From: a virus
IMG/VR virus record: IMGVR_UViG_3300033156_000283
Coordinates: 1-41,443 of that record
Reading direction: 5' to 3' (one strand)
Length of the DNA: 41,443 nt
The position numbers were made by a program, and so were the translations under genes. Of the stretch, positions 1-9,321 are shown in pieces (within the stretch, counting starts at the first letter, position 1; each line of letters opens with the position of its first letter). Under the pieces are notes generated by a model. It did not search any database. It saw nothing but the letters and a program-made list of their open reading frames with translations, and was not told the origin of the DNA.

Positions 1-39
1 TTTCTCTTGCTCTGCCTCCTCTTCTCTCCCCTCGAGGTC
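1..39. repeat. Terminal direct repeat, copy 1 (circular contig overlap)
   Basis: The first 39 bases are identical to 41405-41443. The repeat lies inside an open reading frame that continues correctly across the join, which is what an assembler overlap of a circular or circularly permuted molecule looks like. It is unlikely to be a biological terminal repeat because it sits in the middle of a gene and is very short. Confidence 0.95.
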
Positions 40-3000
40 TTCCCGCATGCCACGAATGTTTTCTTGCAACTTCTCGATCGGCTCGCGGTAAGCTTCCCGT
101 ATGGCCTGTATCTCCGCCTCCGAAGCACCCGCAGCTTGAGCTTCTTCAATAAGCCCGTTGAGCTCCTGTTGCAAGCTCTGCAGTTCACTCTCCGCTTCTC
201 CGATGAAGTGCTCAAGCTCCATGCTTGCCGCTTCTGCCGTGGCCGCCCACTCGCCCCACTGCTCCTCCTGCATCTCCTTATACAGTGCATGGAGTTCGTC
301 TTCTTCAGGTGGCACACTCAGGGCATTTTTGGCAATCACCATCATTGCCTCCATGTCCTGCTCTGTAGCCTTCACACCATCAACGACAGGCCATTCGCCC
401 GTCTCCATGTACCGGTCGTAATCCTTCCAGAAGCGCACCGGATCGCGCCACCATATCGTCGGCAACAGGTTGTCGGGCACAAAGCCCTCTTTCAACATCC
501 AGCGGCGCGTCTCTTTATGCTTCTGGTAGTCCGGGTGTTGCTTGACACTCTGGCGCCTGGACGGGCCGTAAAGCGCTTCACGCAACGTCTTGCGCTTGTC
601 ACGCAACACAGCACGTTGCGCCTTGTCCTGCGTCTTCTTCAGTTCTTCGCGTAACTGCTTATCGCGGTCAATCAACGGTTGACGGAAGTGACGCGCAGCA
701 CGACGCGCCTCCCGCAATACCTGTCGCAACTCGTCAAGATCCTGCGGAAGTTCTTGTGTCCTGGGTATGGGGTTAATCCGCACCGGTTCCGGCAACTGTT
801 GCATCGCATAGGCCACGGGATCCAGGTGCGCAAGCCCCTTCTCCTGTAGCTGCTCTATCTCCCTGCGTAGGGTCTGTATCCTTTCGCGATCCCTGGCCGC
901 CTCTCTCGGCAACTCGGCAAGGGTCTGCTCCAGTTGCTGCACCATGTAGTGCGCACCGGGTTCGTCTCTCTCCGCACCCGCCCTTGCTTCCTGTAGCTGC
1001 CTCTCAAGCTGTGCCTGCCTCTCTGGTATCCTGGCAAGATCCCGCTCAAGCGCCGCTATTTCTCTCTCGTAGTTCCGTATCGCGCGCGCCACGCGAACGT
1101 CCATGCCCTCTGGCACGCTTGCCAGGAAGGCTTGCTCTTCGAGGTCCTTCAACTGCTTGTCAAGTTCCAATAGGCGCAACCGGTGTTGGCTGTACTGTTC
1201 TCTTATCGCCTCTATCTGCGGGTCAATGACCTGCTTGGCTTCTTCCAGACTTGCGCCCTGCCGCTGTATCCGCAACCGCCACTCCTGCTCTTGGAGACGC
1301 TTTTGCTCGGCGCTTAGTCTGTTCATCTCCTCCCTTATCGCCGCTATGCGTTCCTCAAGGCTTGGCCCCTCCGGCGCAACTTCCGGTTGCCCCGCCACCT
1401 CGCGCGGCACTTCGGTACCAGGTATCTGCACTTCGCCTTCCCGCGGCAACTCCGGTATCGCCATACCCTCTTCTTCCAGGCTGCGCTGCCGCACTTCCGG
1501 TTCGCGGCCGTATACCCTCATCGGGCGGCCAAAGATGTCGTATTGCGTAGCCTCAGCGGCAAACCATTGACGCTCAGGCTGTTCTTCCTCTTCGGGGGCA
1601 ACAGGCTCCTCAATCGCCGGCGCTTCCGGTGCCGCAGGCGTGACCTCCTCCGTAACCGGCGCTTCAATCGGCGGTGCTTCCTCTGGCGCCGCTTCTTCTT
1701 CCGTGCCCTCCTCTATCCTCCGTATCTGTTCCTCTATTGCCTCGACCTCAGCGCGGGCCGCGGCTATCGCTTCCATAAGCCCTCTGCGCCGTGCCGCAGC
1801 ACCCATTGCTTCAGCCTGTCGCTTCATAGCCTCAAGCGCAACCGGCCGCACTTCTTTCGCCGCCGCCTCCAAGCGTTCCGCTACACGCGGCGCTTGACGC
1901 GCTACAAACTGCTCAAGCGCCGGGTTGCGTATACCCAACTCCTCAACCGTTCGCATCTCCGGCGCCAGAACGCCTGCTTCCGTGAGCGTATACCGCGGCA
2001 TCGCGCCACCGAACAACTCTACGCCTGCCTCCGTTTCCGGCAGAAGCGGCTCCGTTCGCCGCCCAGCATAAATCAGCGGCTTACCGAAGTAACTCACAAC
2101 AGGGGTCAGGTGACGACGGTATTCATCGAGGACGCGTTGCGTGAGTTCGCCCACCTTCTCAGGCGCAAGGTTCGGCGCTGCACCCTCTATAGCGCCTGCA
2201 ATCCGCTCACGCCACGCCTGTGTCGTGGACCTGTGGTAAGCCCGCAGGTTGCCAACGTCGAGGATCGGCTTCGCAGGTAGCTCTTCGACGGCGCGCTCCA
2301 TTGCCTTGGTGACAGCCTTCTGAATTCGGTCAGCGGCCTGCACCTCCAGCGCACGGCCCGCCGCATCAGTAAGGTAGACTTCGGCCGCACCACGCATCGC
2401 GCTCGACACGGCAGGTCTAACCGCCCGCCGCGCCATACGTGCCGCCGCCGGAGCACCAATCTCAATGCCGAACGAACCGAGGACGATGGGATCTGTAACG
2501 AGGTCTGCAATCAAGCCAGGGATGTCGGCACCTATTGACTTAGCCACCACACCCAGCTTGCCAAGCCAGCCAGCCTTCTGAAACTCTTCACGTCGCCTCT
2601 CATGTGGGTATATGCTCTTCGATATTTCAGCGCCGAGGGTGGGTGGTGCCGGCCCGTACTTCTCCGGGTACATGTGTTGCCGGATTATTTCCTTCTCACG
2701 TTCCCAGGTGAAGGGCGGTACTTCTTCACCACGCAACATTGCACGGCCGCGCCGCACGTACTCACCCAAGACCGGCCCCGTCCAGCCGACGTAGCGCTCG
2801 ACAGTCTCCGCCGGCTTCGTGGCTAACGTACCCCAAAGCTCCCTTGCGCGAGGCGAAACGGCCAACAGAGGTGCCGTAAGGTATGGTGGAGCAAACAACG
2901 AAAGCCTGCCCAAGGTTTCGTCCCACCACGGCCTCTGTTTCTCTTCCTCGTCTTCTGCCGCGGGCACAATAGGCGCCGTGACCGGCGTGGCATACCCCGG

Positions 3001-3045
3001 TCCTCGCAGTGCTTCTTGCCTCAGCTTGGATGGATCAAACGGCAT
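1..3045 (-). CDS. Giant ejection/internal virion protein, N-terminal part (continues at 41404)
   Basis: The frame opens at ATG 3045 (MPFDPSKLRQEAL) and has no stop down to base 1. In the circular molecule it continues in phase at 41404 and ends at 38186, giving about 2087 residues; this part supplies residues 1-1015. A segment at about residues 435-560 is rich in Glu, Pro and Ala, and residues about 575-815 are heavily charged heptad-like helix (long coiled coil). No lytic transglycosylase motif was found here. It is the last and largest gene after two other internal-protein candidates, and the start lies 7 bases after the stop of the preceding gene. Size, position and coiled-coil content fit phage internal/ejection proteins that form a DNA conduit across the envelope. 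The family is inferred and the open frame is seen directly. Confidence 0.85.
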   Translation of the reverse strand, partial: MPFDPSKLRQEALRGPGYATPVTAPIVPAAEDEEEKQRPWWDETLGRLSLFAPPYLTAPLLAVSPRARELWGTLATKPAETVERYVGWTGPVLGEYVRRGRAMLRGEEVPPFTWEREKEIIRQHMYPEKYGPAPPTLGAEISKSIYPHERRREEFQKAGWLGKLGVVAKSIGADIPGLIADLVTDPIVLGSFGIEIGAPAAARMARRAVRPAVSSAMRGAAEVYLTDAAGRALEVQAADRIQKAVTKAMERAVEELPAKPILDVGNLRAYHRSTTQAWRERIAGAIEGAAPNLAPEKVGELTQRVLDEYRRHLTPVVSYFGKPLIYAGRRTEPLLPETEAGVELFGGAMPRYTLTEAGVLAPEMRTVEELGIRNPALEQFVARQAPRVAERLEAAAKEVRPVALEAMKRQAEAMGAAARRRGLMEAIAAARAEVEAIEEQIRRIEEGTEEEAAPEEAPPIEAPVTEEVTPAAPEAPAIEEPVAPEEEEQPERQWFAAEATQYDIFGRPMRVYGREPEVRQRSLEEEGMAIPELPREGEVQIPGTEVPREVAGQPEVAPEGPSLEERIAAIREEMNRLSAEQKRLQEQEWRLRIQRQGASLEEAKQVIDPQIEAIREQYSQHRLRLLELDKQLKDLEEQAFLASVPEGMDVRVARAIRNYEREIAALERDLARIPERQAQLERQLQEARAGAERDEPGAHYMVQQLEQTLAELPREAARDRERIQTLRREIEQLQEKGLAHLDPVAYAMQQLPEPVRINPIPRTQELPQDLDELRQVLREARRAARHFRQPLIDRDKQLREELKKTQDKAQRAVLRDKRKTLREALYGPSRRQSVKQHPDYQKHKETRRWMLKEGFVPDNLLPTIWWRDPVRFWKDYDRYMETGEWPVVDGVKATEQDMEAMMVIAKNALSVPPEEDELHALYKEMQEEQWGEWAATAEAASMELEHFIGEAESELQSLQQELNGLIEEAQAAGASEAEIQAIREAYREPIEKLQENIRGMREDLEGREEEAEQEK

Positions 3046-3051
3046 AGCGCA

Positions 3052-4902
3052 TCACTTCACGTCAGCCAGCGGAACCCAGCCGGCAATGTTGGAACCACGC
3101 AACCGCACGGGCAACCAGCCCTGATATGGCGCACCCAACTGCACCAACTCTTGCCCTTTCTCTATCTTGGCCGCCGTCCGTTCTGTGCCATCATCGAAGC
3201 GCTTAATCGCCGTAGCCCGCCTCGCAACTACCCGTTGTGGCACGGCACCAGGCCGCCCCGTGGTACGCTGAAATGCATGCAGGTGCTTGAAGGTTGAAAC
3301 CGGCACCGGCTTTACAACCCTCTGCCCGTTCTCATTAGCGACGTACCACAGCTTGCCGTTGATTATGCCAAGCGCGTGCCCCATGTGCCCGTACCGTTCA
3401 CCGTTACGCCCAGGGAACTTCTCCCACACAAGCAAGGCACCAGGCGGTATGTCGTGCGGGTCGTCGCTCGTGATTTCACGATAACCGCGCTTTGGCAAAA
3501 CGTTGATGTAATCTTTAGCCGCACCCAAGCCCCACGGCTTGCCGGTCTCTACCGTCATGGCAGTGACGGCGCATCGGTTCGGCTCATACGGCACCTCAGG
3601 ATCCCAGTACCGATCAACGCCGGACGGGATGGGCACGTAGTCCGTGCCAACCCTTGCGTACCGATTACCTTGCTCGTCGCTTACAAGCGCAGGACCCTTT
3701 ACAGCAGGTTGCTGCGCCTGCGTTGTTCCGCTTGGTCCGGGCCTTCTTGGCCCTTGTTGAAGGGGACCACCCCCCGCCCGTTGCGCAGTTCCCTCGTATC
3801 TCATCGTGAATTCGCCCGGCCGCTCAGGCAACCCTTGATACTCGAAGATATGGCGCCGCTCCGGCGGCTCCTCAATTATGTACCGCTGAATAATCTCCCG
3901 TGGCGGCTCCGGTGGCAACGTGCCGTGCTCCCGGACATATTCCAGGGTGTCGAGCGCTACCTCCAAGTCCGTCAAGGCCTGCGTCAGCTTGGCGCGCAAC
4001 GTCGCCTCTTCAGTCGCGGCCCTCAGTGGCGCGGTCTTCCGCAGCCGATCCAGATCCAGCTTCTTTGCCTGTGCATTGATCTCCTGCAGGATGTTCTCCA
4101 GCTTTTGCGCCTCCTCCCGTAGCCCCAGAAGGTCCAGCTCTTTCGTCAACCGCTCCAACTTTAACGGGAACAGCTTCTTGTCCTGCTCGATCTGTTGCCT
4201 CGTTTGCTGAATCTGCAGGCGGGCAGCGTTAGTACGCAACTCGTGCTCACGCGCACGCCGCTGTTGTTCGGCCGCTTCTTGCGGCGTCATAGGCGGCGTC
4301 CAATATCGCACACCAGTCCGCGGGTCAAAGACGTACTGCGAACCGGCGGCCGGCAAGACCGCAGGCGCAAGCAGTTTAGCCAACTCCGGTCTTTCGGCAA
4401 TCTCTTGCGCGGTTAATGGGCGCGTAGGTGGCGTCGCCGTCAACGTTGGCCTTGTCGGCACCGGCCGCGGCGCGAAAATGGAACCCTCACGCGGCGTTAC
4501 AGGCACACTCACCAAGGGCGTCTGCCGCGCAGGCAACGGTTCGCGCATCTGTTCGGGAGAGAACAGGGGCGCAGGTGTAATCTCAGCCTGCCACGCCGCA
4601 CCAGGCACCAACTGTTGCGCTATTGCTCGTGCCGTCGGCGACGACGCATATGCGGCCGCCACCTGCGAAGGCAGGGCCGCCTCTGCCGCTCGCTGTTGCA
4701 CCTCCATGAGACGGGCAGGGTCCGTCATTCTGAGCCGCTCCGCCTGAAGCTCAAGACCCTTCCTCTGCAATTCCAACTGCTCTCGACGCAAGGCATTCTC
4801 AAACGCCTGCTGCTTCATCCGCTGAACCTGCAACTCGGCGTCCGCTTGTCCTTGGAAATAACCTTGTAGGGCCTGCAGTAGACCCTCTGCTAACGATGCC
4901 AT
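3052..4902 (-). CDS. Virion-associated peptidase/amidase: coiled coil, CHAP-like domain, SH3 tail
   Basis: 616 residues. Residues 1-75 and 210-330 are long charged helices. Residues 110-180 and 370-405 are Pro-rich linkers. Residues about 435-545 look like a CHAP or NlpC-type Cys-His hydrolase: Cys444 (PNRCAVTAMT), His506/His509 (YGHMGHALGI) and Asn524. Residues 557-616 resemble a bacterial SH3 domain ending in GWVPLADVK. Such a protein would cut peptidoglycan locally as DNA enters the cell. It lies in the internal-protein cluster, overlapping no gene and 7 bases before the giant gene, and far from the lysis cassette with its own NlpC-like enzyme. That position favours a virion component over an endolysin. 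Catalytic type is inferred from motif spacing. Confidence 0.75.
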   Translation of the reverse strand: MASLAEGLLQALQGYFQGQADAELQVQRMKQQAFENALRREQLELQRKGLELQAERLRMTDPARLMEVQQRAAEAALPSQVAAAYASSPTARAIAQQLVPGAAWQAEITPAPLFSPEQMREPLPARQTPLVSVPVTPREGSIFAPRPVPTRPTLTATPPTRPLTAQEIAERPELAKLLAPAVLPAAGSQYVFDPRTGVRYWTPPMTPQEAAEQQRRAREHELRTNAARLQIQQTRQQIEQDKKLFPLKLERLTKELDLLGLREEAQKLENILQEINAQAKKLDLDRLRKTAPLRAATEEATLRAKLTQALTDLEVALDTLEYVREHGTLPPEPPREIIQRYIIEEPPERRHIFEYQGLPERPGEFTMRYEGTAQRAGGGPLQQGPRRPGPSGTTQAQQPAVKGPALVSDEQGNRYARVGTDYVPIPSGVDRYWDPEVPYEPNRCAVTAMTVETGKPWGLGAAKDYINVLPKRGYREITSDDPHDIPPGALLVWEKFPGRNGERYGHMGHALGIINGKLWYVANENGQRVVKPVPVSTFKHLHAFQRTTGRPGAVPQRVVARRATAIKRFDDGTERTAAKIEKGQELVQLGAPYQGWLPVRLRGSNIAGWVPLADVK

Positions 4903-4908
4903 AATGCA

Positions 4909-5910
4909 CTACCCCCTCGGCGCCGGGCCTGCCGCCGCAACCGGATTGTAGCCTGCGTGACGTAAGCCATAATAGAAGGCGCCAGCCCTCAACGCGCTTC
5001 CGAGATAATCAGCCCAGCTTGGCTCCGCGGCTTTAAGTCGCCTGCCCTCTAATGCCGCCTGCAATGCTCGGTTCCGTGCCGCTTCGGCGGCGCTTGCGTA
5101 TAGACCGGCGGCCTGTTCTTGTGCCCGGCGTATCGCGGCCAGGTTCTGCTCCTCCAAGCCGCCAAGCAAGCCGGCCGTTGCAAGCATTCTCTGGCCTTCC
5201 AACTCAGCCAACGACTGGCCGTATATACCAGAGCGCAATAACCCGCGGCGGCCCAATGCCGCCGTTAGGGCCTCACGGGCATTGCGCGCTTGTGCGCCTA
5301 TGCCTGCCAAGCCACGGGAAACTGCTGCGCTGTATACGTCCAACGGCAACCCACCATAGCCCTGCAGAGACTGCATGATGTATGCGCGGTAAGCCTTCTC
5401 ACCCTCCGGCCACGTGGGCACCTCCCACGACGGCAACGACGAGAAGCCGGAGGTGTCCTTCTGCTTGTCCGACGTGTAGCGCTTCCACCACGACCGATAC
5501 ATCTGTGGTATCCGTCCCAGGCTTTGCCTGTTGCTAGCACCATACCCCTCCGTCCTGTACAGTAGCCTGTTCAGTTCTGCGCCGTAGCCTGTGCTCCCGC
5601 CGGGGCCGAGACCCAAGCCCAGACGCAGTGCGCCTACGCCGGGACCCAATCCCTGAGGCGGCGCCACGCCGCCAAGCTGATTCACTTCCTGCTGCGTCCG
5701 GCTCTGCCTTGCGGCCGGCAAGCTATACCCCACGCCCTCCTTCTTAAGGACCTTGGCAAGTGCTTCCGCAAAGCCCTGTTCATACGCTTGTTGCTTAAGC
5801 CACTCGTCAACCGGCGAAGGTTGGGGCACATACGTCGGCCGCGGCCGCCCTGAACGACCACCCAACAGGGTTCCAACTACACCAAGCGCCGTTGCCCATG
5901 GAAAAGCCAT
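4909..5910 (-). CDS. Internal virion/ejection protein candidate
   Basis: 333 residues. The N-terminus (MAFPWATALGVVGTLLGG) is hydrophobic and Gly-rich, as in many phage ejection proteins. The middle is Gly/Leu-rich (residues about 80-110) and residues about 195-300 form a long Ala-rich helix. No enzyme motif was recognised. SD AGGTGAT precedes ATG 5910. It sits directly upstream of the CHAP-containing protein and the giant protein, the order expected of a set of three ejection proteins. Role is inferred from position and composition. Confidence 0.65.
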   Translation of the reverse strand: MAFPWATALGVVGTLLGGRSGRPRPTYVPQPSPVDEWLKQQAYEQGFAEALAKVLKKEGVGYSLPAARQSRTQQEVNQLGGVAPPQGLGPGVGALRLGLGLGPGGSTGYGAELNRLLYRTEGYGASNRQSLGRIPQMYRSWWKRYTSDKQKDTSGFSSLPSWEVPTWPEGEKAYRAYIMQSLQGYGGLPLDVYSAAVSRGLAGIGAQARNAREALTAALGRRGLLRSGIYGQSLAELEGQRMLATAGLLGGLEEQNLAAIRRAQEQAAGLYASAAEAARNRALQAALEGRRLKAAEPSWADYLGSALRAGAFYYGLRHAGYNPVAAAGPAPRG

Positions 5911-5920
5911 TGTGCATCAC

Positions 5921-6220
5921 CTAACCCAATAACCCCGCGTCTTGCAGGTCTGCTATTAGTGTACCCAACACATCCGCAATTTCGTCAAGTGTTGTGGCGT
6001 CAGCGTCGAACGTGCGCTTCGTCGTCACATTCGACGTTGAATACTCTCCGCGCTTAAGGTCCGCAATCGCCGCGCTTATTGCCGACGACACATCATCAGG
6101 CGTTACAATCTGCGCCGGCAGGCGCGCGTACACATCCTTCGCGAAGCGCTCAAGTTGCACACTGTCAAGAAACCGCGCGAACGTTGGCCGTGGCGTTGAA
6201 GGCCGCCGCGTCATCGGCAT
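5921..6220 (-). CDS. Small structural-operon protein, unknown
   Basis: 99 residues, not recognised. The N-terminus is Pro/Arg-rich, followed by a mixed alpha/beta segment and an acidic, Leu-rich C-terminal helix (LDEIADVLGTLIADLQDAG). The ATG at 6220 overlaps the stop of the tail hub gene by one base (TGATG), indicating translational coupling. It lies between the tail hub and the ejection proteins, so a tail or internal-protein role is plausible. Confidence 0.7.
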   Translation of the reverse strand: MPMTRRPSTPRPTFARFLDSVQLERFAKDVYARLPAQIVTPDDVSSAISAAIADLKRGEYSTSNVTTKRTFDADATTLDEIADVLGTLIADLQDAGLLG

Positions 6221-8727
6221 CAGTTACCACCCCTTGCCGGCCGCCGGAAGAAGCGCACCCTGACCGCCCGTAATACAAAGTCTGGCACCGCACCTGTCGC
6301 CCGCAACGTTATCCATGCCGTGCTAAAAGCATTCGTCTTATACGAACCGTCATAGGCATAGCCCAATGGCACCCCCACAACGCCATTGCCCTGCGGCGCG
6401 TCCGGCGTCGTCTCCCAAGCGTTCGCCGGCGGCGTCGTTGACGTGCTACCGTCGTCGTTGATGAATACCTTGACATGGTCGGCCTCGACACCAGGGTTCG
6501 TCCATTCACCATCTACCCACACCTCCAACGGCATTATCTCCTCACCAGGTGCCGCCACGAGAGGCGGCAGGATTACATGCACCTCACCGCCGAACGTACC
6601 CAAAGACCCACCGTCTGCGTAATGCAAGAAGGCTCGGCCCGTGTCATAGACGAACAACTCGGGGTCCGGCATAAAGTACCCGAAGCTCAGCACGTGGCAC
6701 TGCTTGGCACCGTAGTTGAAAGCCTTCACAAACCCATACGGCGCACCACACAGCGCGTCCAGGGTCTCCCATGTCCACGTTGACGGCCGCCATACCCAAC
6801 TCAGCCCGCCAGCCGACACAATGTAAAACCGCCCGTCGTGGTACGTAATGCTGCTCACATAGGATAACGGTGCCAAGTCAACCGCTCCAAGGTGATTGAC
6901 AAGCACTTGTCGCACCGAAGCGCCGTCATAAAACCAAAGCCCCGTCGGGCTTGCCCAAAGCACACCATCGGGTCCAGCGGCCGCCATGCCGGTAGCCAGG
7001 CCACCAACGCTATCAGTTAGTTGCTGCAGGACGAAGTCATCCTCACTGTACCCAGTCAGTATCCAGACGGAGCTTTCCTTGATTATCACCAAGTGGTCGC
7101 CCCACGGCACCAAGTCTAGTATCGCAGAGGCGTCACCAACGCGAATGTAATTGTTTGCCGGCCAGTAATAAGGCTCATCCAACTCACTGTAGAAGAGGAC
7201 GTTCTCCAGCCCCTCCGTGTCGTATTCTGTATAGCTTCGCGAACTGCAACTGCAACCGCTCATCCACGCGCGGTTATGGTGCCATACGAGTATTTCGCCC
7301 CGCGGTGGCATTGCATGGTCAAAGGCGATCGCATCACCAAGCGCGGTCTCTGGTGTGTTGTCCACGAATGTCGTGGTGGTGTTGTCGTATATCGTCGCCA
7401 CATGCAAGAACGCAGGCCCTACTGCACCAGGCTCTGTTGACGACGTGTAGGCGCGGTAGATCTTCCGCCCCGTCACACCTGTTGGCCCCGGCGCAATGCC
7501 CTGCAGGCTTATCTTCTTGTCAGAGGACGTGAGGCGCACGTGCAGGACCTGCGACGGCATGCTCTCGTAGTTGTCGTTGAACCAGGTGTAGTAGTAAGAG
7601 TACGTGCCGCTTGGCAGTACCCCAGTGTCGAACGCCTGTTCGTGAATGTCGAAGTTCTCTACGTACCCGGAGATTGTCTCTGTATCTGTGCCGCCTTCAG
7701 CCGCACAGATGTACGCATAACGGTATGCATCCGATGAAACTGTATAGTTGGCTTGTGCCACTAACTGCGTCTTGTCAGCGTCGGAATAGACGTAGACTAT
7801 GAAGTTCGTACCGTAGCGCCCGATGTCCACGTAGTACGTCGTATTTAGCGACAGCGCGTAATTCACAACATTGCAGGCGTAGTGCGCCCCATTTATGCCT
7901 ATACCGACGCGAACGTTGCTACCGTCATAGTAGGCCGCCACCCAAAGCCCGGAAGACCAGCTTGCGGGCACCGTGGCGCCGTCGTTAGTGTAGCCCGCCA
8001 GGATGAGATACCCGCCAAGATCTGCGGCCGTGACTTGAAACTCCAGCGTATGAACGAAGTCTCCGAAGTGGTCTGCGCTGAAGTCTTTGTATAGGTACGC
8101 CGTTGCATTACCTGGCAGGTTTGTGGCTGTCACCTTGGTGTTGGGTGAGACATTCAGGTAGCCACCAGCATCTTCTTCCGTCCAGGTGGATAGGTCCTCA
8201 ACGCCCCCTACAAGGAGCGGCTTGCCCGTGGGTGTGGCAATGCCCACGTCCTCCAGCGTAGAGCCGTCCCAGCGCTTGGTAGCCATGCTTGGGTGTGCGA
8301 TGATGAGGTCTTCGCCACACTGCGCAAAGGCATAGCGGCCCGACGCGGGCAGGCTGCTGCCAATTGCGCTCCAACTTTCGGACGCAAACAACTCATACGC
8401 ATAGTTCCACTGCGTAGGCGAGGCGTTCTCCCAGTCCGTTTCCAGCTTGTACAACACACCGTCGCTGAAGGCCGCCAGTAATTGATTGTTGGTGCCGGTT
8501 CTGTACTCGTGAATACCCAGTAACGTCTTACCAGCGGCCGCAGACGGCCGGCTTATCCTAAACCTGTCCAGCCGCTTGCGGAGAACGCCTTCCGGCTCAA
8601 CGCGGACGCCACCAGCATACGCCACCTGGTCCTTCTCCATCAGGCGGGCATACAGGTTGTCCGCGCCAGCCTGGTAGGGGTTCGCTCCTCTTAGGAACCT
8701 GTCGAATATGACTTCCTCTACAGGCAT
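6220..8727 (-). CDS. Tail hub / tube-stabilising protein, P22 gp10-like, with inserted lectin-like domain
   Basis: 835 residues. Residues 1-170 and about 475-690 read as repeated beta-blades: DGVLYKLET, GDHLVIIKESSVWILTG, DGVLWASPTGLWFYDG. The stretch FYSELDEPYYWPANNYIRV is typical of short-tailed phage tail-hub or DNA-stabilisation proteins. Residues about 178-362 form a separate concanavalin/LamG-like jelly roll (YLYKDFSADHFGDF), followed by a fibronectin-type-III-like stretch at about 368-470. The C-terminus is beta-rich. The protein closes the tail after DNA packaging and may contact the host. Family assignment is by pattern and position, directly after three adaptor paralogues. Confidence 0.75.
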   Translation of the reverse strand: MPVEEVIFDRFLRGANPYQAGADNLYARLMEKDQVAYAGGVRVEPEGVLRKRLDRFRISRPSAAAGKTLLGIHEYRTGTNNQLLAAFSDGVLYKLETDWENASPTQWNYAYELFASESWSAIGSSLPASGRYAFAQCGEDLIIAHPSMATKRWDGSTLEDVGIATPTGKPLLVGGVEDLSTWTEEDAGGYLNVSPNTKVTATNLPGNATAYLYKDFSADHFGDFVHTLEFQVTAADLGGYLILAGYTNDGATVPASWSSGLWVAAYYDGSNVRVGIGINGAHYACNVVNYALSLNTTYYVDIGRYGTNFIVYVYSDADKTQLVAQANYTVSSDAYRYAYICAAEGGTDTETISGYVENFDIHEQAFDTGVLPSGTYSYYYTWFNDNYESMPSQVLHVRLTSSDKKISLQGIAPGPTGVTGRKIYRAYTSSTEPGAVGPAFLHVATIYDNTTTTFVDNTPETALGDAIAFDHAMPPRGEILVWHHNRAWMSGCSCSSRSYTEYDTEGLENVLFYSELDEPYYWPANNYIRVGDASAILDLVPWGDHLVIIKESSVWILTGYSEDDFVLQQLTDSVGGLATGMAAAGPDGVLWASPTGLWFYDGASVRQVLVNHLGAVDLAPLSYVSSITYHDGRFYIVSAGGLSWVWRPSTWTWETLDALCGAPYGFVKAFNYGAKQCHVLSFGYFMPDPELFVYDTGRAFLHYADGGSLGTFGGEVHVILPPLVAAPGEEIMPLEVWVDGEWTNPGVEADHVKVFINDDGSTSTTPPANAWETTPDAPQGNGVVGVPLGYAYDGSYKTNAFSTAWITLRATGAVPDFVLRAVRVRFFRRPARGGN

Positions 8728-8728
8728 C

Positions 8729-8935
8729 TCAACCCCTCAGAATAAGCTCTGCCAGGTATCCTTCGGCGTCGGCCCTGGCTTGTTCCTCTTGCTTATCTAT
8801 CGCCTCAAACCGCGCCAGGTTCTCGTAGAAGTCAGGCCCCGGCACGGCCTCATTCTGCCGACGGTGCGCTTCGCGTATCGCTTTAGCAGCACGCAACGCT
8901 TGCTTTGCCAACTTCTCTGGAACCGCCTTACCCAT
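8729..8935 (-). CDS. Small helical protein, unknown
   Basis: 68 residues, Ala/Lys/Glu-rich and almost entirely helical (LAKQALRAAKAIREAH; EAIDKQEEQARADAEGYLAELI). ATG 8935 overlaps the stop of the upstream gene (TAATG), and the stop lies one base before the tail hub start. It is probably a co-expressed structural or assembly protein. Nothing more specific can be seen. Confidence 0.7.
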   Translation of the reverse strand: MGKAVPEKLAKQALRAAKAIREAHRRQNEAVPGPDFYENLARFEAIDKQEEQARADAEGYLAELILRG

Positions 8936-9321
8936 TAGCTACCTCGCCTCCGTCGGCCAATGCGGCGCAGGGTAATAGCCAAGCAAGCCGCACGGTTGCC
9001 CTTGCGGCACTGCTCGCGTAGCCACTTCGGGTCAATGGTGCCGTCCTTGCGGATTGCACCCGCCCGTTGCGCCTGTGCACGCAACTTGCCGGGATGTTTG
9101 ATCGCCCTCTGTATCCACTTCTTGTCTCCTGCGCCACGGCCCTCGCTCAAGGCTGCCTTCAACGCTGCGTTTCGACGTGCCCTGTTTGCCATCATCTTCT
9201 GATACACCCCATTCACGCAACGCCAATAGGCGTCGCTGCCTTCTTTATACTTGCGAACGCAAAACGTCTTCGCTTCTTCCCAATACTTTTCGGTTCCCGG
9301 TTTGACAACTCCAGCCGGCAT
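8935..9321 (-). CDS. Basic Cys-containing protein of the head-tail operon, unknown
   Basis: 128 residues, strongly basic, ending in Arg-rich LRRIGRRRRGS. It has a Cys pair near residues 21 and 35 and another near residues 105 and 113. The stretch KKWIQRAIKHPGKLRAQAQ resembles short basic segments in small phage proteins that neighbour structural genes; the basis is memory of similar sequences, not a search. The ATG follows the stop of the third adaptor gene immediately. A DNA-binding or capsid-interior role is possible. Confidence 0.7.
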   Translation of the reverse strand: MPAGVVKPGTEKYWEEAKTFCVRKYKEGSDAYWRCVNGVYQKMMANRARRNAALKAALSEGRGAGDKKWIQRAIKHPGKLRAQAQRAGAIRKDGTIDPKWLREQCRKGNRAACLAITLRRIGRRRRGS

